A stretch of DNA of 52,828 nucleotides from Pseudomonadota bacterium (GCA_030576275.1 JALIBN010000010.1:1-52828); one strand, 5' to 3'. Counted from the stretch's first letter, positions 25,145-37,045 are shown. Numbers and translations are program-made. Notes: generated by a model from the sequence alone, not told the origin.

Positions 25145-26562
25145 CAGTTAGCCGTCTCCAACAACGCAGGTAATTCCCGAACTATGCTTCCGATATCACC
25201 CGCACCTAAAGTTATCAGCACATCGCCATCACATAATAGTCCAGGTAATACTTCGAACAAGTCCTGCTTATTTTCAACAAAAACCGGCTCAACTTGTCCA
25301 CGTAAACGAATAGCTCGGCATAAACTTTTAGCATCTGCCCCTGCTATTTTATTTTCACCTGCAGCATAAACTTCCATAACCACCAACACATCGACCGTTG
25401 ACAATATATGAGCAAAATCTTCAAATAGGTCACGAGTACGACTGTATCGGTGAGGTTGAAATACTACAACAAGACGCCTACCTGGCCAGCCAGCTCTCAA
25501 TGCAGCAACCGTAGCCGCAATTTCAGTTGGGTGATGACCATAATCATCTATTAACAGCACCTCTCCACTTGGCGCTGTTATCTCGCCGAAAATATTAAAA
25601 CGACGATTAACACCTGAAAATTGAAGTAATGCTCGCTGGCATGCTTCAATTGATACACCTAAGTTTCTCGCTACGGCTAATGCCGCCGTTGCATTCAAGG
25701 CGTTATGTAAACCAGGCATGTTCAAAGTAATAGGGAAAGTATGTCCAGATTTTTTGTCGATTACGCTAAAGTGGGTTTGACCTTGTGCTTGTTGTAATGC
25801 CACCAGTTGAAAATCTGCACGCTCGTCTGTGCCATAAGTCATCACAGGTCGAATTACATCAATCAATAATTCTTGTACTACAGGATCATCGATGCACATC
25901 ACAGCTAAACCATAAAAAGGTAAGTGATGTAGAAATTCTATAAACGTTGCCTTTAACTTTTCAAAATCACCTTCATAAGTAGCCATATGATCTTCATCAA
26001 TATTGGTTACAACCGAGATCATCGGTTGTAAAAATAAAAATGACGCATCACTTTCATCGGCTTCCGCCACCAAATAACGACCACTGCCTAACTTTGCATT
26101 AGTACCCGCACTATTCAACCGGCCACCGATAACGAAAGTCGGATCTAGATCACCTTCGCTTAACAAAGCTGCAACTAAACTAGTTGTCGTTGTTTTGCCA
26201 TGGGTACCCGCGATTGCTATGCCATAGCTGAATCGCATTAATTCTGCCAACATCTCTGCGCGAGGTACAATTGGAATGCGTTGCTTTCTTGCCGCCTGTA
26301 ACTCTACATTATCCTCACCCACTGCCGTGGTAACCACCACCACTTCAGCGCCTTCTAAATAAACTGGATCATGGCCAATCATCACTGTCGCGCCCAGCTC
26401 TCGCAAATGGTCGATCAGAGCATTATTAGCTAAATCTGAACCTGAAACTTCATAGCCCAAGTTCAGTAATACTTCGGCAATACCCCCCATGCCCACACCA
26501 CCGATGCCAATGAAATGGATATGTTTAACGCGACTTTGCATTGCTGACGTTAATTTATGCAT
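25144..26562 (-). CDS. murC: UDP-N-acetylmuramate--L-alanine ligase MurC
   Basis: First amino-acid-adding Mur ligase. 472 residues. Rossmann N-terminus [25 protein letters not shown] site [13 protein letters not shown], central [21 protein letters not shown] with the carbamylated-Lys partner region downstream, and [13 protein letters not shown] in the C-terminal domain. Overlaps murG by 8 bases and murB by 1. Typical in length and order. Confidence 0.97.
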   Translation of the reverse strand: MHKLTSAMQSRVKHIHFIGIGGVGMGGIAEVLLNLGYEVSGSDLANNALIDHLRELGATVMIGHDPVYLEGAEVVVVTTAVGEDNVELQAARKQRIPIVPRAEMLAELMRFSYGIAIAGTHGKTTTTSLVAALLSEGDLDPTFVIGGRLNSAGTNAKLGSGRYLVAEADESDASFLFLQPMISVVTNIDEDHMATYEGDFEKLKATFIEFLHHLPFYGLAVMCIDDPVVQELLIDVIRPVMTYGTDERADFQLVALQQAQGQTHFSVIDKKSGHTFPITLNMPGLHNALNATAALAVARNLGVSIEACQRALLQFSGVNRRFNIFGEITAPSGEVLLIDDYGHHPTEIAATVAALRAGWPGRRLVVVFQPHRYSRTRDLFEDFAHILSTVDVLVVMEVYAAGENKIAGADAKSLCRAIRLRGQVEPVFVENKQDLFEVLPGLLCDGDVLITLGAGDIGSIVRELPALLETAN

Positions 26563-27637
26563 ATGCCACCTCTTTCAAACAAATATCTGCAACTACTTTC
26601 GCTGTACCCAATTTAGCTTGGCTACGAGCGGCATTTGCCATTTCTAATAATTTCTCACGATTGCCAACAAAGGTACTGAGTTGTTTTAGTAGTAATTCTG
26701 CTGTCAGCGTGTCCTCTTGAATTAACATTGCGGCACCCGAGTTCACTAATGCCAACGCATTATGGGTTTGATGATCATCCACAGCATAGGGGTAAGGAAC
26801 CAATATTGCTCCTACTCCACTGGCGGCCAATTCTGCAATGGTTAACGCGCCAGCACGACAAATCACTAAATCAGCCCATGCATAAGCGCTAGTCATATCA
26901 TCTATAAACGCAGTAACTTCAGCATTAATAATTACATCTTGATAATTTTGTTGGCATTCGCTTAAATGTCGTTCACCAGATTGATGTTTTACTTCAAATA
27001 AATTTGATTCGTTAGTAAGTGCCATTGTTTGTGGCACTACATTGTTCAGAGCTTTAGCCCCTAAACTTCCGCCAAGCACTAACAACCTTATTGGTCCTGT
27101 TCGGTTGGCAAATCTGCTATCGGGTGAATCAATAGACTCAATGCTTGCTCGTACTGGATTACCTACCCAAACTGCACCACGAGATGTATCAAAACTTTGT
27201 CTAAAACCTTCTAATATCTGTTTTGCAATATTTGATAGCAAACGATTGGTCATTCCTGGTATCGCATTTTGTTCATGTATCACTACTGGTGTTTTTAATA
27301 ACCATGCAGCAAGTCCACCCGGACCAGAAGCAAAACCGCCCATTCCTAATACGACGTCTGGTTTGAGTTTTTTAATTGTTTTTATCGCTTCATATACCGC
27401 TTTCAATACTTTAAAAGGAGCCCATAACCAGCCCATAAAACCATTACCTCGCAAGCCTTTGACATGGATAAATGTCAATGGATACCCTGCTGCAGGCACT
27501 AACTTAGCTTCAATACCATTTTCAGTTCCCATCCAATAAACATCACACTGTTGTGCGTGCAATTCATCAGCGACTGCTAGAGCAGGGAAAACATGCCCAC
27601 CAGTTCCACCGGCCATAATTAATACGCGTCTATTCAT
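26555..27637 (-). CDS. murG: Lipid II synthase MurG
   Basis: Glycosyltransferase adding GlcNAc to lipid I at the inner face of the membrane. 360 residues. The glycine-rich [17 protein letters not shown] loop, the second G-loop [14 protein letters not shown], the [13 protein letters not shown] region, and the UDP-GlcNAc-binding [15 protein letters not shown] and [14 protein letters not shown] are all there. Overlaps ftsW by 4 bases. Confidence 0.97.
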   Translation of the reverse strand: MNRRVLIMAGGTGGHVFPALAVADELHAQQCDVYWMGTENGIEAKLVPAAGYPLTFIHVKGLRGNGFMGWLWAPFKVLKAVYEAIKTIKKLKPDVVLGMGGFASGPGGLAAWLLKTPVVIHEQNAIPGMTNRLLSNIAKQILEGFRQSFDTSRGAVWVGNPVRASIESIDSPDSRFANRTGPIRLLVLGGSLGAKALNNVVPQTMALTNESNLFEVKHQSGERHLSECQQNYQDVIINAEVTAFIDDMTSAYAWADLVICRAGALTIAELAASGVGAILVPYPYAVDDHQTHNALALVNSGAAMLIQEDTLTAELLLKQLSTFVGNREKLLEMANAARSQAKLGTAKVVADICLKEVAYA

Positions 27638-28773
27638 CGACGTAACCTCGCAGCCGCTTTTTCTGGGTGTCGTGTTTCTAAATCAACGCGGAATAATAGC
27701 CCTATTGCAATGCAGGCAATTACCAAACTACTACCGCCATAACTCATCAAGGGCAAAGTCAAGCCCTTAGTTGGTAGTGCGCCCATATTTACGCCCATAT
27801 TGATGCAAGCTTGTATACCGATCCAGATGCCGATGCCATAGGCGAGCTGAGCTGCAAATATTTGTCCTGCTAACTCTGCTGCGCGACCAATAACTAAAGC
27901 TCGCCAGACAAATATGAAGAATAAAACAATCACGCTCATCGCACCGACTAAGCCTAATTCTTCAGCAAGAATTGAGTATAAAAAATCGGTATGGGCTTCT
28001 GGTAAATAAAATAGTTTCTGCATACTACTGCCAAGGCCTACACCCAGCCAGTCTCCACGTCCAAATGCGATCAATGCTTGTGTTAACTGGAAGCCACTAT
28101 CGAAAGGATCAGCCCAAGGATTCATAAAGCTTTGTAGACGCTCCATTCGATATGGTTCAATCCATATCATCAGCGAGAAACCGGCACCAAGAGCCGTTAT
28201 TAACGCCGCAAACACATCTAAACGTGCTCCGCCTAAAAACAACATGGCTAATACTGTCGATAAAATCACTACTACTGAACCAAGATCAGGCTGAGATAAT
28301 AACAATCCGGCAGCAACCACTAGTAAAAACAGCGGTGCAAATATCTTAAAGAATGAGGTTTTTAACTGTCCGTAATGACGTTGTAAATAATCGGCTATGT
28401 AGATAATGGCTAATAACTTAATAATTTCTGCAACTTGAATATTTACTGGACCCAATGGTAACCAACGTCGACTTCCATTGACTAAACGACCTACACCTGG
28501 AATCAATACCAATACTAATAAAACAGTGCCACAGATTAATAAATGAGGGGCGTATCGCTGCCATGTTGACAGGCGGACCGAATAAATTAGCCAACCGGTA
28601 GCCACCCCCACTATTGCAAATACAAACTGACGGGTAAAATAGTAAAAAGGTTGGTCTAATTTACCGGCGGCCATACTTATAGAGGCCGAACCAACCATCA
28701 CTAAACCTATTATTAATAAGGCCATTGTCGCAAATAATAAACGGCGATCTAGTATCATTACATCATCATTCAT
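27634..28773 (-). CDS. ftsW: Peptidoglycan glycosyltransferase FtsW
   Basis: SEDS-family polymerase of septal peptidoglycan, working with FtsI. From the ATG at 28773 it has 379 residues and about ten membrane helices; motifs include NGSRRWLPLGPVNIQVAEIIKL, QPDLGSVVVI, the PEAHTDFLYSILAEELGL loop with the catalytic Asp, and LPLMSYGGSSL. An open frame continues 32 codons upstream (to 28869) but lies within murD and has no ribosome site; the chosen start overlaps murD by only 8 bases. Confidence 0.95.
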   Translation of the reverse strand: MNDDVMILDRRLLFATMALLIIGLVMVGSASISMAAGKLDQPFYYFTRQFVFAIVGVATGWLIYSVRLSTWQRYAPHLLICGTVLLVLVLIPGVGRLVNGSRRWLPLGPVNIQVAEIIKLLAIIYIADYLQRHYGQLKTSFFKIFAPLFLLVVAAGLLLSQPDLGSVVVILSTVLAMLFLGGARLDVFAALITALGAGFSLMIWIEPYRMERLQSFMNPWADPFDSGFQLTQALIAFGRGDWLGVGLGSSMQKLFYLPEAHTDFLYSILAEELGLVGAMSVIVLFFIFVWRALVIGRAAELAGQIFAAQLAYGIGIWIGIQACINMGVNMGALPTKGLTLPLMSYGGSSLVIACIAIGLLFRVDLETRHPEKAAARLRR

Positions 28774-30127
28774 ATGCAACCGCCATAACCGCTGATTCAA
28801 ATGCATAGCCGCGTTCAGCATAACCACTAAACATATCAAAACTGGCACAAGCAGGCGATAACAAAACACAATAGCCCGTTTGAGCTATCGCTCGCGCTTG
28901 AGTAACAGCATCCAGCATTGTTGTTGCATAATAGGTCTCGATGCCTCTAGGCACTACATCTGCTATTAACTTGCCATCTCTACCTAATAATATCACTGCA
29001 CTTACATGTTGCTGTAAGGTAGTAGTTAACGCTGAAAAATCTTGTTCTTTACCCTCACCGCCTGCAATAAGTATAATTTTTCTGCTAGCATCTAAACCTT
29101 CAATCGCGGCAATACTTGCACCGACATTGGTTGCTTTTGAATCATTAAACCAGCGGATATTTTCATTGTCAGCTACCAAGCGGCAACGATGTGGCAATCC
29201 TGAATACTGTTTTAACGCTGCTAACATGCCAATCATTGATAAGCCCATTGCTGAACCCAAAGCTAAAGCTGCTAGAGCATTAGCAATATTATGTTTGCCA
29301 AAAATTTTTAAATCTTCAACAGAAATTAATGCTTGACTGCCTTCCGCGAGCCACTGCTTACCATTTTGATTGATAACACCAAAATCAACACCTTCACTCG
29401 ACTCTAAACTAAAGCCAATTTGGTTGCGTCCCGGGCGTACTAATTGATTAACAATAATGTCATCACGATTAATTACCATGACACCATCACCATTAAATAC
29501 CTGTGCTTTAGCTCTTTGGTAGTCTTGCACGCTATCATAACGGTCGAGATGATCAGGGCTCACATTAAGCACAGTCGAGGCAAAAGCATTCAATGAACTT
29601 ACCGTTTCTAACTGAAAGCTCGATAATTCAACGATATAAAAATTGGGCGCCGGTTCACAAATCAGAGCTAATGCAGGTGTGCCTAAATTGCCTCCGACAC
29701 GCATTGTTTGACCTGATTTTTCCACCATTTCAGCTAATAAAGTGGTAACTGTACTTTTACCATTTGAACCAGTAATAGCGACTATAGGTGCATTAGCATA
29801 ACGAGCAAATAATTCAATATCGCCCACCAACTCTACCCCAGCTTCTCTTGCAAGTTTAATCTCTGGAAGACGCGGGTCAACACCTGGGCTGATAACAATC
29901 ACATCTGCTTTCTGAAGCCAATCGCTATCTAAACCACCAACATGGACAATTACTTCAGGGTATTCAGTCTGTAAAGTGGCTAAGCCAGGGGGGGTTTCAC
30001 GTGTATCCATTACCGTTACGGTATAACCTTGCTTGATCAAAAATCGTACGCACGACAAACCTGTTTGACCAAGACCAATAATCAAGTAAGTCGGAATATG
30101 CGAAGATTGATTAGGCATAAGGCTCAT
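28766..30127 (-). CDS. murD: UDP-N-acetylmuramoyl-L-alanine--D-glutamate ligase MurD
   Basis: Adds D-Glu in the cytoplasm. 453 residues. [15 protein letters not shown] near the start, ATP site [16 protein letters not shown], the ELSSFQLET motif, [11 protein letters not shown], and [17 protein letters not shown] in the C-terminal half are standard MurD signatures. Its start overlaps mraY by 4 bases; its end overlaps ftsW by 8. Confidence 0.97.
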   Translation of the reverse strand: MSLMPNQSSHIPTYLIIGLGQTGLSCVRFLIKQGYTVTVMDTRETPPGLATLQTEYPEVIVHVGGLDSDWLQKADVIVISPGVDPRLPEIKLAREAGVELVGDIELFARYANAPIVAITGSNGKSTVTTLLAEMVEKSGQTMRVGGNLGTPALALICEPAPNFYIVELSSFQLETVSSLNAFASTVLNVSPDHLDRYDSVQDYQRAKAQVFNGDGVMVINRDDIIVNQLVRPGRNQIGFSLESSEGVDFGVINQNGKQWLAEGSQALISVEDLKIFGKHNIANALAALALGSAMGLSMIGMLAALKQYSGLPHRCRLVADNENIRWFNDSKATNVGASIAAIEGLDASRKIILIAGGEGKEQDFSALTTTLQQHVSAVILLGRDGKLIADVVPRGIETYYATTMLDAVTQARAIAQTGYCVLLSPACASFDMFSGYAERGYAFESAVMAVAYE

Positions 30128-31206
30128 CGTATTTTCAAACTCGCTAAGCCGATTAATACTAGAAAGACTGTAATAATCCAGAAACGCACAATAATACGTG
30201 GCTCAGGCCAGCCTTTTAACTCATAGTGATGATGAATAGGTGCCATTAAAAAGACACGTTTACCACGTAACTTATAAGAACCCACTTGTAATATGACGGA
30301 TAAGGTCTCGACAACAAACACGCCGCCCATAATCAATAACACCAATTCTTGGTGAATTAACACTGCAACCGTGCCTAAGGCAGCACCCAATGCTAATGCA
30401 CCGATATCACCCATAAAAACCTGTGCAGGATAAGTATTAAACCAAAGGAAACCCAAACCAGCCCCTACCATCGTGGCACAAAAGACAGTTAACTCCCCGA
30501 CACCCGGTATATACGGAATTGAAAGGTAACGTGCAAATTCAGCATGACCAGTTACATAACTAAATAAACCTAAAGCAGCAGCGACCATAACCGTTGGCAT
30601 AATCGCCAAACCATCTAAACCATCGGTAAGATTTACCGCATTACTACTGCCTACAATCACAAAATAAGTCAGCAACATATACCAGCCACCTAGCGGTATA
30701 ACAACATCTTTAAAAAATGGCACTATCAATTGTGTTTCAACGGGGCCAATTGCAGTCATATATAAAAAAACGGCTGCGCCACCTCCAACGACTGATTGCC
30801 AGAAATATTTATAGCGACTCAATAAACCTCTGGTATCTTGCCTGACCAATTTAATATAATCATCAACAAAACCAATCACGCCAAATGCTAAGGTCACAAT
30901 CAATGCAACCCAAACATAGCGACTACCTAAATCCGCCCAAAGTAATGTACTTAATGCAATCGCCACTAAGATCAATGCTCCGCCCATTGTCGGTGTACCA
31001 CTTTTGCTCAAGTGTGATTGTGGGCCATCATCACGGACGACTTGACCGATCTGCTTAAAACTTAAATGTCGGATCATGCTGGGACCGACAATTAAGGCGA
31101 TGCCTAATGCGGTTATAACCCCTAAAATGGCACGTAAAGTCAAATATTGAAATACATTAAAGCCACTATAGTACTGGCTTAGATATTCACTCAGTGATAA
31201 CAACAT
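30124..31206 (-). CDS. mraY: Phospho-MurNAc-pentapeptide transferase MraY
   Basis: Inner-membrane enzyme making lipid I from undecaprenyl phosphate. 360 residues, ten membrane helices. The conserved cytoplasmic motifs [19 protein letters not shown] (Asp-Asp pair), [29 protein letters not shown] and [15 protein letters not shown] are all present. Overlaps murF by 1 base and murD by 4. Confidence 0.98.
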   Translation of the reverse strand: MLLSLSEYLSQYYSGFNVFQYLTLRAILGVITALGIALIVGPSMIRHLSFKQIGQVVRDDGPQSHLSKSGTPTMGGALILVAIALSTLLWADLGSRYVWVALIVTLAFGVIGFVDDYIKLVRQDTRGLLSRYKYFWQSVVGGGAAVFLYMTAIGPVETQLIVPFFKDVVIPLGGWYMLLTYFVIVGSSNAVNLTDGLDGLAIMPTVMVAAALGLFSYVTGHAEFARYLSIPYIPGVGELTVFCATMVGAGLGFLWFNTYPAQVFMGDIGALALGAALGTVAVLIHQELVLLIMGGVFVVETLSVILQVGSYKLRGKRVFLMAPIHHHYELKGWPEPRIIVRFWIITVFLVLIGLASLKIR

Positions 31207-32561
31207 CAGGCTTTACCCTCTTCCGCTAGCGAATCTGCCAGCTTATCTAACTTCATAAAGCGTGAACCTTTAATTAAACATGTCACATCTTTTGTGATGG
31301 TTTGTTTAAGCATCGCTTCAAGCTCTACTACATCATCGAAATGTTGAGCGCCGTTACCAAAAGTCTCACAAGCGTTTTCACTTTCCACTCCCACTGTCCA
31401 TAAGCGTTCGACACCTGCTTTTTTTGCATCTGTGCCCATTTGAGAATGTATGCGTTCGCTATCAGCGCCCAATTCACCAAAGTCGCCTAACACTAACCAA
31501 TGTTCACCGGAAAATGTCCCTAAAGTCGCTAAAGCTTGTTTATATGAACCAGGATTAGCGTTGTAACTATCATCAATTAATTGCGATTGATTTAGCCCTT
31601 TGCGTAATTGCAATCTATGTGGCACTGCAGCCATTGCTGCTAAACCCTTAACCATCGCCTGAGCAGGAATCGCCATCGCATGAGTAATAGCTATAGCTGC
31701 CAGAGCATTGGCTACATTATGTAACCCTGGCAATGGCACATTGATATAGTGAAATTCACCTGCCAGTTCAACCATGAAATGACTCGAACTGGTATCAAGC
31801 TGTAAGTCTTTTGCTGTTATATCAGCATCATTATCCAAGGCAAAACTTATACTTTTTCTGCTTTCAAGTACTTGCTTCCACTCATTAACAAAATCCATAT
31901 CAGCATTGAATACCCCCACACCATCACTTGCTAGGCCGAGGAATATCTCTGCTTTTGCTTTAGCTACGCCCATCAAGTCGCCAAAACCTTCTAAGTGAGC
32001 AGCGGCTACATTATTAATAGCTGAAAACTGTGGCTGAGCCATCTCAACTAGACGCGAAATCTCACCTCGGTGATTCGCGCCCATTTCTATTACTGCATAA
32101 TCAGTGGACGCACTTAAACGAGTTAAAGTTAGGGGTACCCCCAGTTCATTGTTTAAATTACCTTGTGTGGCTATAACAGAACCACATTGACGTAATATTG
32201 CGGCAATCATTTCTTTAACGCTGGTTTTGCCATTACTACCGGTCACAGCAACAACCTTTGCATCACTTTGTTGTCGCCAAAACTTCGCTATAAGGCCGAA
32301 TGCATGCACCACATCACCCACCACTAATTGCGGTAATGGATCATGTTGTCTTACAGATACTAGGGCTGCACTTGCACCTGCCTGCCTTGCGGCAGCGATA
32401 TAATCATGGCCATCAACATGCTTGCCATCAATCGCAATAAACAATGATCCTAACAGCACTTTTCGGCTATCTATTGCAGTACCGGTTATAACAACATCAT
32501 CAACGGGTTTATCACAGCCTAAAACAGCTGCCATTTCAGATAAATATAATGGAAGACTCAC
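31206..32561 (-). CDS. murF: UDP-MurNAc-tripeptide--D-Ala-D-Ala ligase MurF
   Basis: Completes the pentapeptide using the dipeptide from Ddl. 451 residues. N-terminal [24 protein letters not shown] site [30 protein letters not shown], the [17 protein letters not shown] motif and VLGDFGELG support it. One-base overlaps on both sides. Confidence 0.97.
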   Translation of the reverse strand: MSLPLYLSEMAAVLGCDKPVDDVVITGTAIDSRKVLLGSLFIAIDGKHVDGHDYIAAARQAGASAALVSVRQHDPLPQLVVGDVVHAFGLIAKFWRQQSDAKVVAVTGSNGKTSVKEMIAAILRQCGSVIATQGNLNNELGVPLTLTRLSASTDYAVIEMGANHRGEISRLVEMAQPQFSAINNVAAAHLEGFGDLMGVAKAKAEIFLGLASDGVGVFNADMDFVNEWKQVLESRKSISFALDNDADITAKDLQLDTSSSHFMVELAGEFHYINVPLPGLHNVANALAAIAITHAMAIPAQAMVKGLAAMAAVPHRLQLRKGLNQSQLIDDSYNANPGSYKQALATLGTFSGEHWLVLGDFGELGADSERIHSQMGTDAKKAGVERLWTVGVESENACETFGNGAQHFDDVVELEAMLKQTITKDVTCLIKGSRFMKLDKLADSLAEEGKA

Positions 32562-34108
32562 TATTTAGACCTCAGTAAAGATTGAGTGGCATCATTGGCT
32601 GCAAGTAAAACCTGTTTAACAACTAAAGCGTCGCTAAACGGATGTTTTACGCCAGCGGTTTCTTGATATTGCTCATGTCCTTTGCCTGCAACCAACACCA
32701 TATCGGAGTCATTTGCATGTGTTATCACGTAAGTAATCGCTAGCTTACGATCATGCTCGACATGCACTTTTTGCTGTTCTTTAATTCCTGATAAAATATC
32801 ATTCACTATAGCAGCAGGCATTTCACTTCGTGGGTTATCATCAGTCAATACGATCCTATCGGCATATTGTTCAGCTATCTGTCCCATCACTGCCCGCTTA
32901 CCCATATCACGATCACCACCACAGCCAAAGACACACCATAATTGGCCATCATTTGCGAGGTGAACTCGCAATGATTTTAATACCTGCTCCAATGCATCTG
33001 GAGTATGTGCAAAATCAATAACTAGATGTGGTTGCTGATCGCCGCCATAACATTGCATACGACCTTCAACTGAATGACATTGCACCAAGGCTCTTATCAC
33101 ATCATCAAATGACACATTTATCGCCAACAAACTTGCGGCTGTCGCCAATAGGTTGTCGACATTAAACCGTCCTAATAAACTACTTTGTATCTGTGCAGAA
33201 GATGAGTCACCAACCAATTCAAAATTCACGCCATCATTTGTTGCGTCTATAGCTTGAGCTTGTATTGACATAGCATTTTTGCCTTGACTGCTATAACTGA
33301 TTACAGTGAGATCTTTGTTTGCCGCCAAACGTGTCATTAATGATATCCCAAAGTCATCGTCGCTGTTTATCACCGCTGTTTTAAGGTTCGACATATCAAA
33401 CAAACGCTGTTTTGCAGCGGCATAACTAACCATGTCCTGATGATAATCAAGATGATCGCGACTTAAATTTGTCAGCACTGCCACATCAACATCAACGCTA
33501 TTCAATCGGCCTTGCTCAAGTGCATGTGATGATGCTTCTATTACGGCATATTTAATAGTTTGCTGACAAAACTCAGCCAGTGCAGCTTGCAAACTAACAG
33601 GATCAGGCGTTGTCATTCCACTAGACTGTAAATTATTAAGCCTACCAATGCCTAGTGTGCCAATAACGCCACAAGGAAACCCTAAAAACTCTAAACTTTG
33701 AGCAATAAACTGACTCACAGAAGTTTTACCGTTAGTTCCGGTCACTGCAATTACAGTCATCGCTAATGAAGGATGACCATAAAAACGAGCAGCAATTTCA
33801 CCAGCCTTATCTGCCAAATTTTTAATAGGATAGGCTTTAACATTTTCTTGAGCTAAGGCCACCGTTTCTTGTTCAGATAGCACATGACTAGCATCAAATA
33901 AGATAGCTATCGCGCCTAATGTCAGTGCTTGCTCTATATGTAATGCACGTTGCTCTTTATTTGCTGACAATGTGATAAATAAATTGCCGCGTTGAACTTG
34001 TCGGCTATCTAAAGTCAATCCTGTTACGATTACATCAGCAAGCACAAATGGAGCTGTCATCGTGCCCGCTAACAACATTGATAAAGACTGTTTATTAGTG
34101 ACCGTCAT
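32561..34108 (-). CDS. murE: UDP-MurNAc-L-Ala-D-Glu--meso-diaminopimelate ligase MurE
   Basis: Adds the third residue of the stem peptide. 515 residues. ATP site TGTNGKTSVSQFIAQSL, MTTPDPVSLQAAL, EASSHALEQGRL, and the C-terminal LTDDNPRSE; the DNPR sequence is the known determinant for meso-diaminopimelate rather than lysine, which fits a Gram-negative wall. Ends with a typical GKGHEQYQ segment followed by a short tail. Overlaps ftsI by 4 bases. Confidence 0.97.
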   Translation of the reverse strand: MTVTNKQSLSMLLAGTMTAPFVLADVIVTGLTLDSRQVQRGNLFITLSANKEQRALHIEQALTLGAIAILFDASHVLSEQETVALAQENVKAYPIKNLADKAGEIAARFYGHPSLAMTVIAVTGTNGKTSVSQFIAQSLEFLGFPCGVIGTLGIGRLNNLQSSGMTTPDPVSLQAALAEFCQQTIKYAVIEASSHALEQGRLNSVDVDVAVLTNLSRDHLDYHQDMVSYAAAKQRLFDMSNLKTAVINSDDDFGISLMTRLAANKDLTVISYSSQGKNAMSIQAQAIDATNDGVNFELVGDSSSAQIQSSLLGRFNVDNLLATAASLLAINVSFDDVIRALVQCHSVEGRMQCYGGDQQPHLVIDFAHTPDALEQVLKSLRVHLANDGQLWCVFGCGGDRDMGKRAVMGQIAEQYADRIVLTDDNPRSEMPAAIVNDILSGIKEQQKVHVEHDRKLAITYVITHANDSDMVLVAGKGHEQYQETAGVKHPFSDALVVKQVLLAANDATQSLLRSK

Positions 34109-35811
34109 TGTTGCGCCACCAACATGCGTGACTCAGGTAAATTATCTGGGTCAATATTGAGCAAGCGCATCGCACTCGTCATCACTGCTGAAAATACCGG
34201 TGCCGCGACTAATCCACCGTAATAAACGCTACCTTGAGGTTCATCAATCATCACCACCATTGCGAGTCTTGGCTTACTAGCAGGAATCACTCCAGCAAAT
34301 ACTGACACATATTTTGCGTTTGAATAGCCACCCCTCGACGCTTTTTTAGCAGTGCCGGTTTTACCCGCAACTCTATAATTTTCCACGGCAGCCTTTTCGG
34401 CAGTACCACCCGGTAGAGCAACACTTTCCATCATCCCCAGTATATGCTTGATTGTGTCACTTGAAAAAACCCGACGTCCATCGGGTAAATTGTCTGTTTT
34501 CATTAAACTCACTGATCGTAGAATGCCACCATTGCCAAGTACCATATAAGCACGAGCCAACTGTAAAGTTGATGTTGCTAGGCCATAGCCAAATGCCAAG
34601 GTTGCTCGATCAAACGCGCCCCATGTTTGTAGATCAGGCAAGCTTCCCATTGCTTCACCAGGGAAATAAGCGCCCGTTGGCTGACCTAAGCCAAACGAAG
34701 AAAAGCCTTGCCATAACTCTTCTGGTTCTAAGGCCAATGCAACTTTACTTGCCCCCACATTGCTAGATTTCTGAATCAATGTCGCCAAGTTTATTTCACC
34801 TAAATTATGGTGATCTTGTATGGTATGACCACCAGCATTAAAGTAGCCTGGATTGGTATTAATTATTGATTCTTCTGTGAATTTTCCTGATTTCAGGCCA
34901 GTAGCGACCGTAAACGGTTTCACTGTTGAACCAGGTTCAAACAAGTCAATAACGGCACGATTACGATAATCACTGGCACTTAATCCTCGACGATTATTCG
35001 GATTAAAAGCAGGTTGATTGACCATAGCCAATACTTCACCTGTTTCTATATCTAAAATAACGGCAGAACCTGAATGCGCGTGGTATTTATTAACGGCTGA
35101 CTTAAGTGCTTGGTAACTTAAATATTGCAGGCGTAAATCGATACTTAATCGAATATCCTCGCCTGCCTTACTCGCTTTAAGTTGTTCGCCACCACCGACG
35201 TAACGGCCATATCTATCACGCATCATCCGTTTTAAACCAGGCACACCCTTTAAAGTTTCCTCATGAGTTAACTCTAATCCTTCCTGACCTTTGTCATCCA
35301 CATTGGTAAAACCAATCAAGTGGGCAGTAACTTCACCGGCAGGATAATATCGTTTATATTCTCGCTGTAACGCCAAACCGGTAATATTGAGCTGTTTCAC
35401 TTTATCCGCCAGCTCTGGAGATATACGTCTCTTTAAATAGATAAACTCACGTGATTTATTGGCTACAATTTTTTTCTTGACGGCACTTATATCGATCGCT
35501 AACAACTCAGCAAGTTCTGGTAACTTATGATCATCAATAGATATATCTTGCGGATTAACCCATACCGAATCAACAGGTGTACTTATCGCCAATGGTTCGT
35601 CATGCCTGTCTAATATCATTCCGCGATGAGCTGAGACTGTGACATCACGTAGATGGCGTGCATCGCCCTGTCCCCGTAAAAATTCAGAATTCAACACTTG
35701 AATATCGGCTAAACGCCAAGCAAGACCCAAAACTAAACAGATAAAAACTAGACGAACTAGATTTAACCGCCAAGAGCCAACCTGAGTAACTATATTAGCT
35801 TGACGACTCAT
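34105..35811 (-). CDS. ftsI: Division transpeptidase FtsI (PBP3)
   Basis: Septum-specific class B penicillin-binding protein. 568 residues: short cytoplasmic tail, one membrane helix (about 17-33), a PBP-dimerisation module with AHRGMILDRHDEPLA, and the transpeptidase domain with Ser295-x-x-Lys298 in EPGSTVKPF, SSN in QKSSNVGASKVAL, and KTGTA. Overlaps ftsL upstream and murE downstream by 4 bases each. No changes in the catalytic motifs. Confidence 0.97.
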   Translation of the reverse strand: MSRQANIVTQVGSWRLNLVRLVFICLVLGLAWRLADIQVLNSEFLRGQGDARHLRDVTVSAHRGMILDRHDEPLAISTPVDSVWVNPQDISIDDHKLPELAELLAIDISAVKKKIVANKSREFIYLKRRISPELADKVKQLNITGLALQREYKRYYPAGEVTAHLIGFTNVDDKGQEGLELTHEETLKGVPGLKRMMRDRYGRYVGGGEQLKASKAGEDIRLSIDLRLQYLSYQALKSAVNKYHAHSGSAVILDIETGEVLAMVNQPAFNPNNRRGLSASDYRNRAVIDLFEPGSTVKPFTVATGLKSGKFTEESIINTNPGYFNAGGHTIQDHHNLGEINLATLIQKSSNVGASKVALALEPEELWQGFSSFGLGQPTGAYFPGEAMGSLPDLQTWGAFDRATLAFGYGLATSTLQLARAYMVLGNGGILRSVSLMKTDNLPDGRRVFSSDTIKHILGMMESVALPGGTAEKAAVENYRVAGKTGTAKKASRGGYSNAKYVSVFAGVIPASKPRLAMVVMIDEPQGSVYYGGLVAAPVFSAVMTSAMRLLNIDPDNLPESRMLVAQQ

Positions 35812-36101
35812 GGTTTAATGACCACTGTCATATCAGCTGTTGGCGCAACCATTTCTAAACGGATCTCCGCTTGTTGTTCAATTCTTGCTGGGCTGGCCCA
35901 AGTGCTTTGTTCCAACAGTAAGCGGCCCCATTCTTCGTTGAGATGATCACGTCTTTGCTCTGATTTTTGCAGTTCTACAAATTCTATCCGACCAAGATGT
36001 TTACTATAAACAACACCTACAGCGGTAATAATTATCGCAATAATGATCACCAATAATGGCAGTTCAATTTGTAGTGGCTCTAATTTGTCCAACAACATCA
36101 C
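35808..36101 (-). CDS. ftsL: Cell division protein FtsL
   Basis: Small bitopic divisome protein, partner of FtsB and FtsQ. 97 residues: membrane helix at about 14-32 (LPLLVIIIAIIITAVGVVY), then a heptad-like coiled coil (about 36-65) containing the SEQRRDHLNEEWGRLLLEQSTW segment, with the conserved W and the ARIEQQAEIRLEMVAP tail. Sequence varies widely in the family, so size, topology and position between rsmH and ftsI carry much of the call. Confidence 0.92.
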   Translation of the reverse strand: MMLLDKLEPLQIELPLLVIIIAIIITAVGVVYSKHLGRIEFVELQKSEQRRDHLNEEWGRLLLEQSTWASPARIEQQAEIRLEMVAPTADMTVVIKP

Positions 36102-37036
36102 ATCAGTTTCTCGACGATGCGCAAAACAGCACTTCGTGCACGAGGATTAACCGACAATTCATCCTTGCCCGCTTTGATAGCCTTGCCGATCAATTTAACG
36201 CGCGGATGAAGCTCATCGGCTCGTATAGGGAAATATGACGGTAAATCATCACCTTTAGCTTGTTCACGGAAATAACGTTTAACGATACGATCTTCCAATG
36301 AATGGAAGCTGATCACAGCTAATCTGCCACCGACAGCAAGTACATCTAATGCCTGTTCCAAACCAGTGGTCAAATCACCTAGTTCATTATTGATATAAAT
36401 ACGTATTGCTTGGAAAGTCCGCGTTGCAGGATGTTTGTGTTTTTCACGAAAAGGGCTGGCCTTGTCGGCTAAATCTGCCAACTGCTTTGTAGTAGTGATC
36501 GGCGATGCATCACGCGTTTCAACGATCATACGAGCAATGCGTGTTCCAAACTTCTCTTCACCATAGGTTTTAATCACATGGGCAATATCTTCCATTTCAG
36601 CGGTAGCTAACCACTCTGCGGCACTGATCCCTACATCAGGGTTCATTCGCATATCTAATGGTCCATCTTTTTGAAAACTAAACCCACGCTCAGCTTCATC
36701 AAGCTGGGGTGAAGACACACCAATATCTAACAAAATGCCATTAATTTTACCTTGCCACTGACGAGCTTGTACCGCTTTAGCTATTTCAGAAAATGAACAC
36801 TGTTCTATACTAAACCGTGGATCGTTTAGTGCTAAATGTTGTCCTACAGCAATAGCTGCTGGATCTTTATCTAAACCGAGCAATTGTCCATCAGCAGATA
36901 AATGCGTCAATATTTGACGGGCATGGCCACCACGACCAAAGGTGCCATCGACATAAATGCCATCAGCTTTAATTGCTAAAGCCGCTACAGCCTCATTTAA
37001 TAAAACCGGTAGATGTTCCGAACGACTAACAGTCAT
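36098..37036 (-). CDS. rsmH: 16S rRNA (cytosine1402-N4)-methyltransferase RsmH
   Basis: Methylates C1402 in the ribosomal P site. 312 residues. HLPVLLNEAVAAL, the S-adenosylmethionine-binding GTFGRGGHARQIL, LDIGVSSPQLDEAERGFSFQKDGPLDMRM, and ISFHSLEDRIVKRYF are the family landmarks. RsmI, which modifies the ribose of the same nucleotide, is encoded about 1.8 kb away. Starts 9 bases after mraZ and overlaps ftsL by 4. Confidence 0.98.
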   Translation of the reverse strand: MTVSRSEHLPVLLNEAVAALAIKADGIYVDGTFGRGGHARQILTHLSADGQLLGLDKDPAAIAVGQHLALNDPRFSIEQCSFSEIAKAVQARQWQGKINGILLDIGVSSPQLDEAERGFSFQKDGPLDMRMNPDVGISAAEWLATAEMEDIAHVIKTYGEEKFGTRIARMIVETRDASPITTTKQLADLADKASPFREKHKHPATRTFQAIRIYINNELGDLTTGLEQALDVLAVGGRLAVISFHSLEDRIVKRYFREQAKGDDLPSYFPIRADELHPRVKLIGKAIKAGKDELSVNPRARSAVLRIVEKLM

Positions 37037-37045
37037 AAGTGCGCC

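Noticed and set aside
28774-28869. Longer N-terminus for FtsW (extra 32 codons)
   Set aside because: Lies entirely within murD, adds a sequence unlike FtsW, and breaks the short-overlap pattern of the cluster.
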